Under the pieces are notes generated by a model. It worked only from the letters and a program-made list of their open reading frames with translations, searched no databases and had not been told where the DNA came from. Source: Azolla pinnata (taxonomy: Eukaryota > Streptophyta > Polypodiopsida > Salviniales > Salviniaceae). Taken from it: a stretch of DNA of 64,000 nt. Positions within the stretch are counted from its first letter, which is position 1. Each line of letters starts with the position of its first letter. Position numbers and translations under genes: made by a program. This document shows positions 23,245 to 34,500 of the stretch, piece after piece. The stretch spans positions 1-64,000 of the forward strand of contig JBBBWG010001448.1 in the NCBI GenBank assembly GCA_037176905.1. The letters run 5' to 3'.

Positions 23245-23956
23245 AGCTTCTTTTTGCAAAGGACCGGCCAGCAGTGTGAAACCATCCGACGGTGGGGATG
23301 ATGGTGTCCGCGAAAGGGCGAGCGGCTGGGATTTCGCAAGGAGCGGCTCCCGGGAAAGCAAAAAGCGCGGGAAAAGCAGGAAAAAGCGCGGGAAAAGCAG
23401 GAAAAAGCGCGGGGGCGGGAAAAAAGGCCCCGGGAAAGCAGGGAAAGCGCGCGGGCGGGAAAAAAAGCCGGGAAAAGCAAAACGCAAAAAGCAGCGCCCC
23501 CTCTCTCTCTCTCTCTCTCTCTCTCCTCTCTCTAAACTGATGCGCAGGCGACAGCTGGTCTTCTTCGCCGCCATAGCCAGAAAACTCCTTCCTGCACAGT
23601 GCAGCTCTCCGCGTCCCGTTTCGACACTTCCCTGCACAGAGCGCTCCTCGCCATCGCCCTCGCCATCGCCATCGCCATCGCCATCGCCATCGCCAAGCTC
23701 TCGAGCCTCTCCCCTCTGTACATGTATGCTTGTGTTTGTTTGTACATACGTCTCCACTCTCGCCTGTGTCGTTTTTAGGGTTTCCCCCCCCCCGGCCATC
23801 GCCACTTGCCAAAGCTCGGGGCGGCCTTTGCCTTCTGCTGCATCTCCGTCTCCCCCAACCTCCTCCTCCTCCTCCTCCTCCTCCTCCTCTCTGCAGCCGA
23901 ACGTTCCACCATAGCCAGACCTCAGCGTAAGCAAGTAAGCTTTTTTTCGTTATCTT

Positions 23957-23987
<31 letters not shown>

Positions 23988-24153
23988 TTCGTCGTCTTCG
24001 TCGTCTTCGTCGTCGTCGTCGTCGTCTTCTTCAGCTTCGTCGTCTCCTTCGTCTTCATCATCATCATCTTCTTCGTCTTCGTCTTCGTCTTCATCTTTGT
24101 CGTCGCCTTCGCGTTCATCTTCATCTTCATCTTCTTCCTCTTCTTCATCATCG

Positions 24154-24185
<32 letters not shown>

Positions 24186-24235
24186 TTCTTCTTCTTCTTC
24201 TTCTTCTTCTTCATCATCTTCTTCTTCTCTCCAGA
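23245..24235. repeat. Low-complexity tract (GGGAAAAAGC, CT, CGCCAT, CCT, TCT runs)
   Basis: Successive arrays are: GGGAAA(A)GC(A)GG(A)AAAAGCGC at 23350-23480, CT at 23500-23530, CATCGC at 23650-23695, TCC at 23860-23890 and TCT/TCG/TCA at 23950-24230. They generate a 353-codon minus-strand frame and a poly-Ser plus-strand frame, both without domain content. I treat all as simple sequence 5' of the next gene. Confidence 0.75.
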
Positions 24236-24595
24236 TAATTTTCCCGAAGAATTAACGAAGATCGCCATCGCCGAATCTTCCGAGGCTCAGACATCGCCGT
24301 TTCCATCCAAATCCTCTCCCTCTGTGTACATATACCTCTAGAGACTCGCAAGAGTAACTTCTTCCATTTTCCTCTGCACGCATCTCTCCGCACATCTGTA
24401 CATCGCCATAGCCACAATAAGAAGTGCTCTTTAGAGCATTTCGCACCTCGCCAAAACTGGCGGAAAAGCCTTCCCTTTTTCCAACAGTGGCTTGCTTTTA
24501 CACAAGCACAGCATAAGATTCGGAGCCACAATCCTTCCCAGCTAATCGCCATAGCCAAGGAGGGGAGGAAGCACGAAGTACAGAGGAAACAAACA

Positions 24596-24795
24596 CATCA
24601 TTCGGTGTGTGGAAACTCCTCTATCCGATTAACAAGGAACGGAATCACACAGGATTCTGAAGACACAGACAGCTAAGGCCCCCTCGCCATAGCTACATCA
24701 TTCGGTTTGTGGAAACTCCTTCTCTACGCGATGAACAGGGAACGGAATCACACAGGATTCTGATGACACAGACATCTAAGGCCCCCTCGCCATAG
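24596..24795. repeat. Direct duplication, unit 100 bp, just upstream of the PF10250 gene
   Basis: ACATCATTCGGT(G/T)TGTGGAAACTCC begins each copy (split here: TTCGGT at 24601 and 24701), and GGAACGGAATCACACAGGAT and AAGGCCCCCTCGCCATAGC recur at the same offset. The second copy ends about 10 bases before the first ATG, so the duplication sits in the 5' untranslated region or core promoter. Confidence 0.85.
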
Positions 24796-24804
24796 CCAAG
24801 AAGC

Positions 24805-27800
24805 TTGCTTTCACCATCGGCATCAGTCGTCATGACCATGAAGCATTTCGCCTACATCGCCATTCCTTCTGTTCCCATCCCCACTATCTCCTCTTCATCC
24901 TGGCCCAAGAAGCCATCAACATCATGCAATGCCAACCATGAAAATCAGAGCAGCGGCGCCAAGGCGCTGCTGCCTCCACCCATCCTTAAGCTTCGTCCTC
25001 ACCCTAACCTTCATTACCTTTCCGTTTTTTGGAAGAAGCCCCGGTTCTGGCTCGGCCTCATCGCTCTGTGCTTCCTTCTCAGGATCGGCAAGTTCACAAC
25101 AGAAATCCATCCGAGAACGATGTCAAATATGGTGATGGAGGATGACCTGATTCTTCAGTATGCTCTTCAGGACACTTCAATCCGTAGTCATGTCCATAGC
25201 CACGGAAAAGAGGATCTATTAGCACTTACGGAGAAGAGTAAGAAGCAGCAGGAGACAAGCCTGATGGTTTCAAATCATTCTCGAAATACAGTTCTGCGCT
25301 CCAGGACTAATGTTCATGGAAACTCGATGCGGACGGATCTCTCTCCGCCATGGCTGGCTCAGTCATCAATGCTCTTGCACAGATCATCAGACAAAGGAGA
25401 AGCTTTTGGAAAGAGCTTCATCGAGCCTCTCCCCCTTCACTCCGTGCCAGAGAACATGTCTGAGAGCGAGAAGGAATTCTGGAAGCAGCCGAGCAGCTTA
25501 GGGTTCAAGCCATGCCTCGATTTTAGCTCGCAATACATGGCGGAAAGCAGGAAGATGGCACAGAACGAAGAGAAGAAGAGGAAGAAATATCTACTGGTCA
25601 TCGTCTCGGGCGGATTGAACCAACAGCGCAATGAGATTGTAGATGCTGTGGTGATAGCTCGCATTCTGGGAGCAACCCTGGTTGTGCCGATCCTTCAGGT
25701 GAACCAGATTTGGAAAGATCCGAGGTCAGCCACCAAATCTTCATCTCTCTCTGTGTTCCTTTTCTTTGCCAATGTTCCTAGTTCTTGGGGTTTCATATCT
25801 GCTTTACCAGAAGAGTTGCTTCTTCTTCGTCTAAACTAGTGAGGAAATTAGGGTTAGGTCTCGGGATGATCATCCGGCCAGAATGTACTTCTGATTCTTG
25901 ATTGATTGATTTGTGCAGCGAGTTCGCTGATGTTTTTGATGTTCATCACTTCAAGAGCGTGCTGAAAGGCCACGTTTCTGTGGTTTCTACGCTCCCATCC
26001 ACGCACATCATGACTCGCCCTGTGCAGCAAAGCAACATGCCGTTGTCTGCCACTCCCCTTTGGATCCAACGCAACTACATGAAGAAGGTAATCTCAAACC
26101 CTTCTCCATTGACCTTTAACATATCTTGACCTTGACCATTACTATCACCATCATCCCCACCACCACCACCACCACCTTGGTCTTGACCTTGACTGCCATG
26201 ATCAAGACAGAGTCTTCTACTCGATGATGATGATGACCATGTCTCTCATCACCATGGTTATCACCTCAACCTTCACTACCATTGTTGTCATTGTCAACAT
26301 GGGTCTTCATAATCATCTGGAACCTGTCCACTTCCATTGTCCTGGTAATAAGGGCACAGTGTCATGATACAGTAACATGGACACAGTGGTCTCGCACTTT
26401 GCACACGCACGTGTGTTTTACTGCGACGTCGTGATCATGACTGTCATTGACATCAGTATGCACATGTTCCTGAACAATTGCTATCATTGCCATCTGCCAT
26501 AACTTTTCTCACGATCGTGCTGCTAACCGATGACCATCATCGTGATTATGTTCCACCAATGGCAATCGATGTGATCACGATCCTGACGGACGCTCATAAT
26601 CATTTTTGTTCATTTTATATTTCTTTCAATCCTTGAGCCTTGGCCCTGAGCTGGAAAACAATTTCTCCACGGTCATAACGTTTGCCTTTTTCTTGTACTG
26701 ACCTCGTCTGTTCTCATCTCTAACAGCTGAATCGATTAGGTGTTCTATTGCTCAGAGGCTTGGATGGTAGGCTCTCGAAGGATCTCCCACCAGACCTACA
26801 AAAACTCCGATGCAAGGTAAAGGAACCCCATGAACCCCATGGCTATCTCATTGTCTTAGATATATGCATTACATCATTCTTAAACATTGTACTCCAGTCT
26901 TATATTTGCATTAATGATATGTCCTAGGAAGTGGCAGAGTTCTATATTTTACATCACGAATGTCTCTTAAATATCTTATCTGAAACATAACAAGGTACAT
27001 TTTCCTAGGAATAGGTGTTTGAATCACTCTGCTCAAAATTTTCAATCCGGTCCTTGCAGTGAAGGTCTGAGATATGACCTAAAAATGATTGGGACCTTCG
27101 GGAAATGAATCACTCTGCCAAACGGTCTTTTTACAGTGTGTTTATGTAAAGGTAGGACTTCAGAAGATAAAAGGTTTGAAGGTTTGAGTTTATGGCCTGA
27201 AAATGATTGGGAACTCAGGAACTTCTCTGCCACAGCACAAATGCTTGCTCACTCTGCCAAATGTTCTTTTTACTGTACATTAAAGTAAAGGTAGGGCTTT
27301 AAAACATGAAAGATTTCTGTTACGTTGAAAGTTTAAGGTACGGCCTAAAATTGAATAGGAACTCAGGAACTGTCTACCACAACATGAGTGCTCGAATCAC
27401 TCTATCAGATGGTATTTTTCAGTGTGCTAATGTAAACATAGGGCTTCTGAACATAAATGATTTCTGTTACATTGGAGGCTTGAGGTACAGCCTAAAAATG
27501 ATTGGGGACTTGGGAACTTTTCTGCTAGAACACAAGTGTTTGAATCACTGTACCAAATGATAATTTTACCGTGTGTTAATGTCAAGGTAGGGCTTCAGAA
27601 CATAAAAGATTTCTCTTTTGGGTCCTGAATCCATCTTTTTGTGTATCAAGGTAGCCATGGAAGTATTAGATGATAAGTTAAAAGAGTCATACTAACTATA
27701 ACCTCTATCTTTGCTGAGGTTTTTTTGGGGTGATGCCGGTTATAACTTGAGAGTATTTCTAGTTACTCAATATTTATGAATGACATGTGGATGGTATACA

Positions 27801-29536
27801 AAATCAATACGAATGTTATTGATTCTTATCCTATGACATGAGGATGGTATTCAAAATCATTACTGATGTTATCTTTACCTACTTTATGATGTGAGGTGAA
27901 CTAAATGTTTTTGGAAGGGTGATTCACTTTTTGTTATTGTTTAGGTTGCCTTCCACGCACTTAGGTTCACTGGCCCCATCTTGGAGATTGGAAATTTACT
28001 TTCTCAACGAATGTGGGAGAAGGGTCCTTACGTAGCTCTTCACTTGAGGCTTGAGAAGGATGTGTGGGTGAGGACTGGTTGTTTGCCTGGTCTCGGCCCT
28101 TCGTTTGATGATGAGATAGAGAATGCAAGGCTTGAAAATCCTCAGTTGCTTACTGGTCGAACCCAAATGAACTACACAAAGCGGAAACTAGCTGGGCTCT
28201 GTCCTCTCAATGCAGCTGAAGTTGCAAGGTAAGATTGGAGCTTTAGGAATCCGGCAAATTCCCATCCTCAAATTACACTGGAATCGAGTGGAAGAGAGTA
28301 GCTATGCATTATATATAAATAGCTGGAAATGGCTGGAGGTGCTATAGCAATCTAAATATCAACGTATATAATACTTCTATTTTGGGTAATTTCTGGGAAG
28401 AGATCAAAGCCTACAAAGTCTAAAAGATAATGAAGCCTTCCACGATTGCTGTGAGGCTATATATACACACCAACGTGAACATCTTTTGTAGTGGATATGC
28501 GATATCTAAGCACACACAGATGGCAAATGAAGTTAGCCAAATTCTTAAAATTTCAAATATTTTTGCAGGCTTCTGGAAGGTCTTGGAGCGTCAAAGAATA
28601 CAAACATTTTCTGGGCTGGAGGTGAACCATTAGGTGGAGATGTTGCATTGAGGCCATTGGTGGAGAAATTTGGGCAGCTTTACAATAAGGAATCTCTGGC
28701 GCTTCCTGGGGAGTTGGATCCCTTCATTGGCAAAGCTTCAAGTTTGGCTGCAATCGACTACCTCATAAGTCTACACAGTGATGTTTTTATGCCATCACAT
28801 GGTGGAAACATGGCAAGAGCCCTACAGGTCTATTACCAGCTTATCATTTCTTCGTTCATAAGAATTGTTAGCTTTTAATCTTAAAATGTGATGAATTTAA
28901 CTTTGTTTTCATCCGTTTAATCTTAAGAACTGTCTGCAACTCCTTAGTCTCAAGTATGGTAGGTTGATTGCTTTTGACTCTAGCACCCTTATCTCTATAT
29001 TGTTTACCTTCACTCTTCAACCTTCACTCTTCAACCTCATGTATAGCTAGTTTTTAATTGTAAAATTGGGATCTAATATTTCTTCCTTGTCTTTTCCATC
29101 CTGAATTAGCCAGACTTTAACCTTAACTGTAATGGGGGTTAATCTGTTATGCTTTTTTTTCATCCTTAGTACCAACAATAATTCTTTAAGCTTATGCGTG
29201 ATAGGTTAGGGCATTTCCAGGAGTACTCATTCTTATCATATGCTTATCGATTTCTTTTGTTTCTAATGTTTTGGAAATCAGGGTCATAGGGCTTATGCGG
29301 GTTTCCGGAAGCATATAACACCAAACAAAAGAGAGTTTCTCCCCTATTTCCTCAACGATACCCTGAGCAATGGTAGGCAAGAAATGGACAGTATCATTAG
29401 AAATCTACACAAGGAGTCGTCAGGGCAGCCTTCTTTCCGAACCCATCGATTAGGTCGTGATGTGCTCGCTTACCCTACACCTGAGTGCATGTGTGATGGC
29501 AGCAATCATCATCATCCCAGCAAATCACTTGTATGA
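24805..29536 (+). CDS. Plant O-fucosyltransferase-family (PF10250) glycosyltransferase
   Basis: Six exons fit in phase: 24805-25724, 25919-26087, 26727-26816, 27945-28228, 28569-28827 and 29282-29536, giving 658 residues. A short basic N-terminus is followed by one membrane anchor (about 81-93, FWLGLIALCFLL), the type II Golgi layout. The catalytic region starts with SGGLNQQRNEIVDAVVIAR (268-286). It continues with FDVHHF, HLRLEKD (426-432, holding the family's conserved Arg), the Cys of GLCPL, WAGGEPLGGD, SDVFMPSHGGNMARAL, and ITPNKR with PTPECMC near the end. The last two resemble the Arabidopsis At2g44500/At3g54100 branch. Family members transfer fucose or other deoxysugars to proteins or cell-wall pectin; the exact substrate here is unknown. 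The usual EKDM...SGC reads EKDVWVRTGC. M10 or M12 (24832, 24838) are alternative starts. Intron 3 is repeat-filled. Confidence 0.9.
27005..27625. repeat. Intronic tandem repeat, unit about 130 bp, about five copies
   Basis: Within intron 3 of the PF10250 gene, units share GTTTGAATCACTCTGCCAAA, a TTTTTACAGTGTG(T/C)TAATGTAA block, AAGGTAGGGCTTCAGAACAT, GATTTCTGTTAC and CCTAAAAATGATTGGGAACT (each a short consensus). The units have drifted by substitutions and indels. The array accounts for more than half of the intron. Confidence 0.8.
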
Positions 29537-30490
29537 ATGAACAACATGAAGCGATGATGAAGAGAACCTGGCAGTGCTCTTATGCTTTGTTTCGTAAGAC
29601 ATCCCCATTGCATGGCATCACCTAAATTGTTGGAACGGAAGATCAGTAAATGGAGCAATTGATGAAGAACATTAAAGGGTGAAACGTTTTCCGAGTTAAA
29701 GAGGTTGGTGAATGACAAGATATCTATTGGAGAAATTTCTGCCATTTGGTGAAGGTAAATAAGACTTTGATTCAGAGGGACAGAATGGCAATGAAATCTT
29801 TCTATGAAAAATCCATAGATCTCCAAAAGTGGGCCAGCTTGAGCTATACTATGTTGACATGGTCATGACAGGCTACAGCAAGGGAGACGTGTCTCACATA
29901 CTACACAATAAAACTGCCAGATTTCTTTTCCCATTTTGACAGGCTTCAGAATTGATCACCCATGGCCATGACTATCGAAGCACCTGTTTCCTTTACAAGC
30001 TCTTGCGATGCACGGCACATATGAATCAAATCTCATCTGTTAATCTGAGAATCCTGCGGGTATTTGAGGATTTGTACATACAATTTCTTTGTAAGATTGT
30101 ATTCAAATTCAAATGAAATAAAGACTGTGATGTTAGTGGCTGCCCCATACCATCTTCAAAAGCTGATGGCAAATCATTCCAGGAGCACAGGGATAATAAC
30201 GGTAGGCTGAAGTCCTTTCCCATATTCAGGGGCAAAAAATATCTGCCATAAGACTGTTTGAATGAACGTTATTGCTTTGAGAGTAAAGTCACTCAATCAA
30301 ATCATGTGTTGAATGCTTTGATATAAATTAGTCAACAATGTCAGTATGTTCCGTGTACAATTGGGGTATTTTGTATAGCTGCATATATAATTATATATAT
30401 GATTACCCACTTTGACATTGTTTTTCTGCAGTGAATCGAGCTCTCGGGCCCCAAACATAGCAGACATAATTGAATGGGGGTGCTTTGATC
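29537..30490. other. 3' flank of the PF10250 gene
   Basis: No further coding exon is supported. An AAATGAAATAAAGACTG stretch near 30110-30126 could serve as a plant polyadenylation signal for the upstream gene. This is a guess from the motif only. Confidence 0.35.
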
Positions 30491-30499
30491 GATCAAATT

Positions 30500-30900
30500 A
30501 GCTGGTACGTACAACACATGCATGATGCAGTGGAGATTGGGGCAGGTACGAGGCTCTTTGAGTTGATTGTTCCATCTCCAAGCTTCTTGTTTGACACGCA
30601 TCATAATGCAAAAGGAGATCAGTAAGAGATGGTGACACTTCGATTGCTCACAATCTCCATGCATTCAACAAGCGCACAGATAATGCAATGCAGATTAAGG
30701 AGGATGGAGACGTTTTAATTGTCCAATCTGCACGCCTATATGCACATATACATTAAATGCGAAAATCGGAGATTGGGGAAGATCTCTGGGGTCACTTTGA
30801 TTGTTCAATCTCCATGCCATGTAGAAACAATGCAACAGAGATGGCGACACTTCAATTGCTCAAGCTCGATGTCTCTGTCGCTTCCCCTAAGAGGCCCCAT
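30500..30900. repeat. Degenerate repeat with CAATCTCCATGC-type words
   Basis: Words such as GGAGATTGGGG (about 30530, 30767), GATTG(C/T)TCACAATCTCCATGC-like (30643-30663, 30799-30817) and GAGATGG(T/C)GACACTTC(G/A)ATTGCTC (about 30622, 30838) recur at irregular spacing. This suggests three or four diverged units of roughly 100-170 bp. I see no coding content. Confidence 0.45.
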
Positions 30901-31570
30901 CAAAAACCAACAACATTGCACATGTTTCCAACAGGCTCTCTCCCTGCATCCTCTACATCAAGAAGATATGCCAAAACAAACGGCTAAAACGGGCTTTGCT
31001 TGATGTTTTGTACAGATGTCAATAAGGGTACAAATACAACACCGCAGTGAAAATGAGTAAATTGGGGTCAAAAAGCTCGCAGGACATAAGCAGCCAAGAC
31101 ACATGACACCCAAAAAAACTGAATATGTAAATGCAACGCAACAAACGGATAACAAATACTGGATTTAACATCGAAATATCCAGCTATGGATGAAATCCAA
31201 AGGAACTCACCGAAAGAGTGTCGTTATTACTGCAGGAGTACTTTCAGAGCTGTTGGTTTTACACCACCGCCTCCAGACATATAATAAATAGATAGGCAAT
31301 GAAGATTTTGCAATCTTGTGAAGTTAATCTAGTGGCTTATCTCTGCTAAACCTAAAGCTTTACCATCTACAAAAATTGAGGCAATATGTAGAACTCCTAT
31401 TTTGCTGTTCGTCAGAATACAAAATTACTGGTGATGTCAATGGGGTTTTCCTGCAGAGAAAATCTACAGCCTTTCACTGTAATGTTTCTCTATCACAAGT
31501 TGCATACTCTACCCTGATCAGTTAGCTGATAAAAAATATTATATACAAGCTTACTTCATCTATTGCCTCC
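30901..31570. other. Intergenic between convergent genes
   Basis: This is the 3' flank shared by the plus-strand PF10250 gene and the minus-strand dNTPase gene. No gene, RNA or strong repeat is visible. Confidence 0.4.
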
Positions 31571-34500
31571 TCATCCTCTTTTTACTATTTGGTGTTCCAT
31601 GTACTTGGGTGGTTGCACCATATGTTTTCCGCTGAAAGTTCTCGAAAGCTTCTGATACCGCTTCAACCTGAAGACATGTGAAACTTTAAAAGTGTTGGCG
31701 TAAACACCCTTCACCTCAAACTGATTATAGAATTTGCTTAGAGCATCATAAGCTTTCATCATCGAAAGGGATAATTCAAAAAGTGCTTTTATACCAGTTC
31801 TGGTTTTTTTGAATACACTCGCACGATTCTGTCCTCGAACCAATCAGGCAGCAATTGGCTTACACGTTCCTGTGCTATTGGGAACTTCAAATCAGATTCA
31901 TAATCCTATGACAGAAAACATTGCATAAAAAGGTACTTAGCATAAACACCATTCAGGTACTTGGATTGTGGATAGAAAGAGAAATATTGAAATCTACCTG
32001 AAAAAAATGCACCCTTTCAACAGCCAAAATGTTGACACACAATAGAAAAATATTAATGAGCAACCAATTAATACACAGCGTCCAGAATGGGACTCTACAG
32101 ATGAATAAATACCTGTTTACGGGATTTTCATTTCCGTAAGTCAAATCGATCTTCACATTGCTTACTACAATATCATCAGGGGAGAGATTCACACCATGCT
32201 TAACCTACAACATTCTTTATTAAGATATTTCGCCATAGTTGTGGAAGAAGGAAACAGGGGTGATTGGGATAGACTCTCTCTACCTGGGAGCAAGCAATGT
32301 CTTGGGGTGTGACTGGCTTGAAATAATCAAATCTTTCTCTCGGAACAGCATATTCATTGCAGTACTGATACATTTTTTCAGCATTCCAATAATAAGAAAT
32401 TTTGAAATTTGTATAGAAGTAAACTGAAATCTGGAATGCTGTGGTTGTACTCTCACCTGATACAGCTCTCTTCGTCTCATCCTTATGACTATCTTGCGCG
32501 CCTCTTCTAATTCTGGTGTGTCAGATGTCTCAATCGTTTTTAGTATTGTGTCATCAATCTACAAGATATACAAACAAATCATTACCCAATTCTAACGAGA
32601 CATCAAAGCTCCAAAGATGCATATCCCTAAGAACCAGTTAACCTTCCAAAAATCTGCTGCAGAAAAAACTTGCTGAGATATCTGCAAATAGTCATTTGCT
32701 AGTAGAAGCGCATCTATAAGCATGAATTCCAGAGCCTGGTTCATAAGCTCAAACAGGTCATAAGAATTTCAGCTGAAAGTCCGTGTGCTATTACAAGACA
32801 CAGCATTCAAATTTTTGTTAAGCATACAACCTTCACTTTAGAATGTGTGTAAACTGTTCTGAATAAATCAGCCCGTGTCTGAAACAATCCGTAGACATTT
32901 ACATCTGAAAAAGAAAGGGCAGCAAAGTCATGAGGAAATCATGTGCCCACCTCTCAATGACTTGTGTAAATTGGCAAACAAGCACTCACACTCTTTGGCA
33001 CGATAGCAGATCTCATTGTCTATTACTCTCATGTTCTCCAGTAACCTGGTTTTCCAGAACAGTGTAAAATCTAATGATCAGATCTTTAACTTCAAAGAGT
33101 ATAACCCATCTTAGGTCTTGCAATATCTTAGTTTCAAAGACCTACCGCTTAAAAGAGAAGTTTTTTGTAATGCCACAAGCACGGCAGTCCCTCTCAATGT
33201 AATCAAACCTGATGTATTTACAGAGACTCTCTCAGTATCTGTGGGCATTTATTTGTGTGCAGAATGATTTTCCATGAATCAGATTTGCACCCGAGAGAAA
33301 TTTTAAGCAAAGACAGTTTGGATGTAAACAGTATTCCGTAGAAGATTTTAATAGCATACTGAAACAAAATCTTAAGAAAAAACTTACTTGTCAACATCAA
33401 CACCATTACGTCCATTTGCAACAATATCAAAGAGAAACCTTTTCTCATTGGAACTCTACAAAACAAAGGATTTGAAATTCTAAGCAGCACTGTAATGCAA
33501 GATAGAATCCCTGTTGACCACGTATTGAAAAACAGAAGAAGAACCTGAATAGAGGAGCGATGAGAGCTTGCTAGAATCATGGACTGGAAAACACAACTGG
33601 TTTAGAACCTCGATGAAATCCATTTACATAATCATTAATTAAAATACTAACCTTGACCTTTTTAACATCGCCTGGGTCAATATCAATATTATGTTCATCA
33701 ACAATATGGTCAACCATTTTCTCAGACATTTCTTCATGTGCCCTGACAGATGATCATGATACTGAGATATTTATAATGGTTGAACGAAGACATGATACAT
33801 AAATTTTTCTCAACATCACATTCTTACCATTTCACTCCAGGTAAGACTCGTGGAAGAAACTCGTGTTCAAAAACGTGGCTGAATGGACCATGACCTACAT
33901 CATGAAGCAAGCCTGAAAAAATAGCAGATGAAATCTCAGAATCATAGCTTTAACCTGGATACACTTAAAACACAAATGCTTCAATGTAGAGATAACCTGC
34001 AAGCTTGACAGTGCGAACATCAGAGCGCTCAATTCCAAGTTCTTCCTAAGAGAAGCCACCCATTCAGTCATGAATACATATGTTTTCAGCCATATAAAAG
34101 TCTTACGATATGAATTGAAAACCTTTTATAGAAACGTTTGCTCACCTGGTAGACAGCAAGTTGCTTCATTACTTCACCAGCAATTGCATACACACCCACT
34201 GAATGTTCAAATCGGGTGTGCACTGCTCCTGGAAACACAAAGGCACACAATCCTGCACAGCATTCATCTACGCCTTGAGAGTTTGGTAGCTAGTAAACAA
34301 AAAGAAATAATCTGGAAAAATGTTTAGCTAAATTTACCTAGCTGTTTCACATCTCGTAACCTGTACACAAAGAAGACATAACGAATCGTTTTACTATGTT
34401 GGAACACTAATGACAGAAACCAATCTACACTAAATCTCCAGAACCATTTCGTACCAAGTGTTAAGAAATAAAGCATTCTTGAAATAACATCTTTTCAGCG

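Noticed and set aside
23207-24268. 353-codon minus-strand frame with Met/Lys, Gly and Arg-Glu runs
   Set aside because: It is produced by GAA/GAT, CCT, CT and CATCGC simple repeats. No domain or codon-level signal suggests a real protein.
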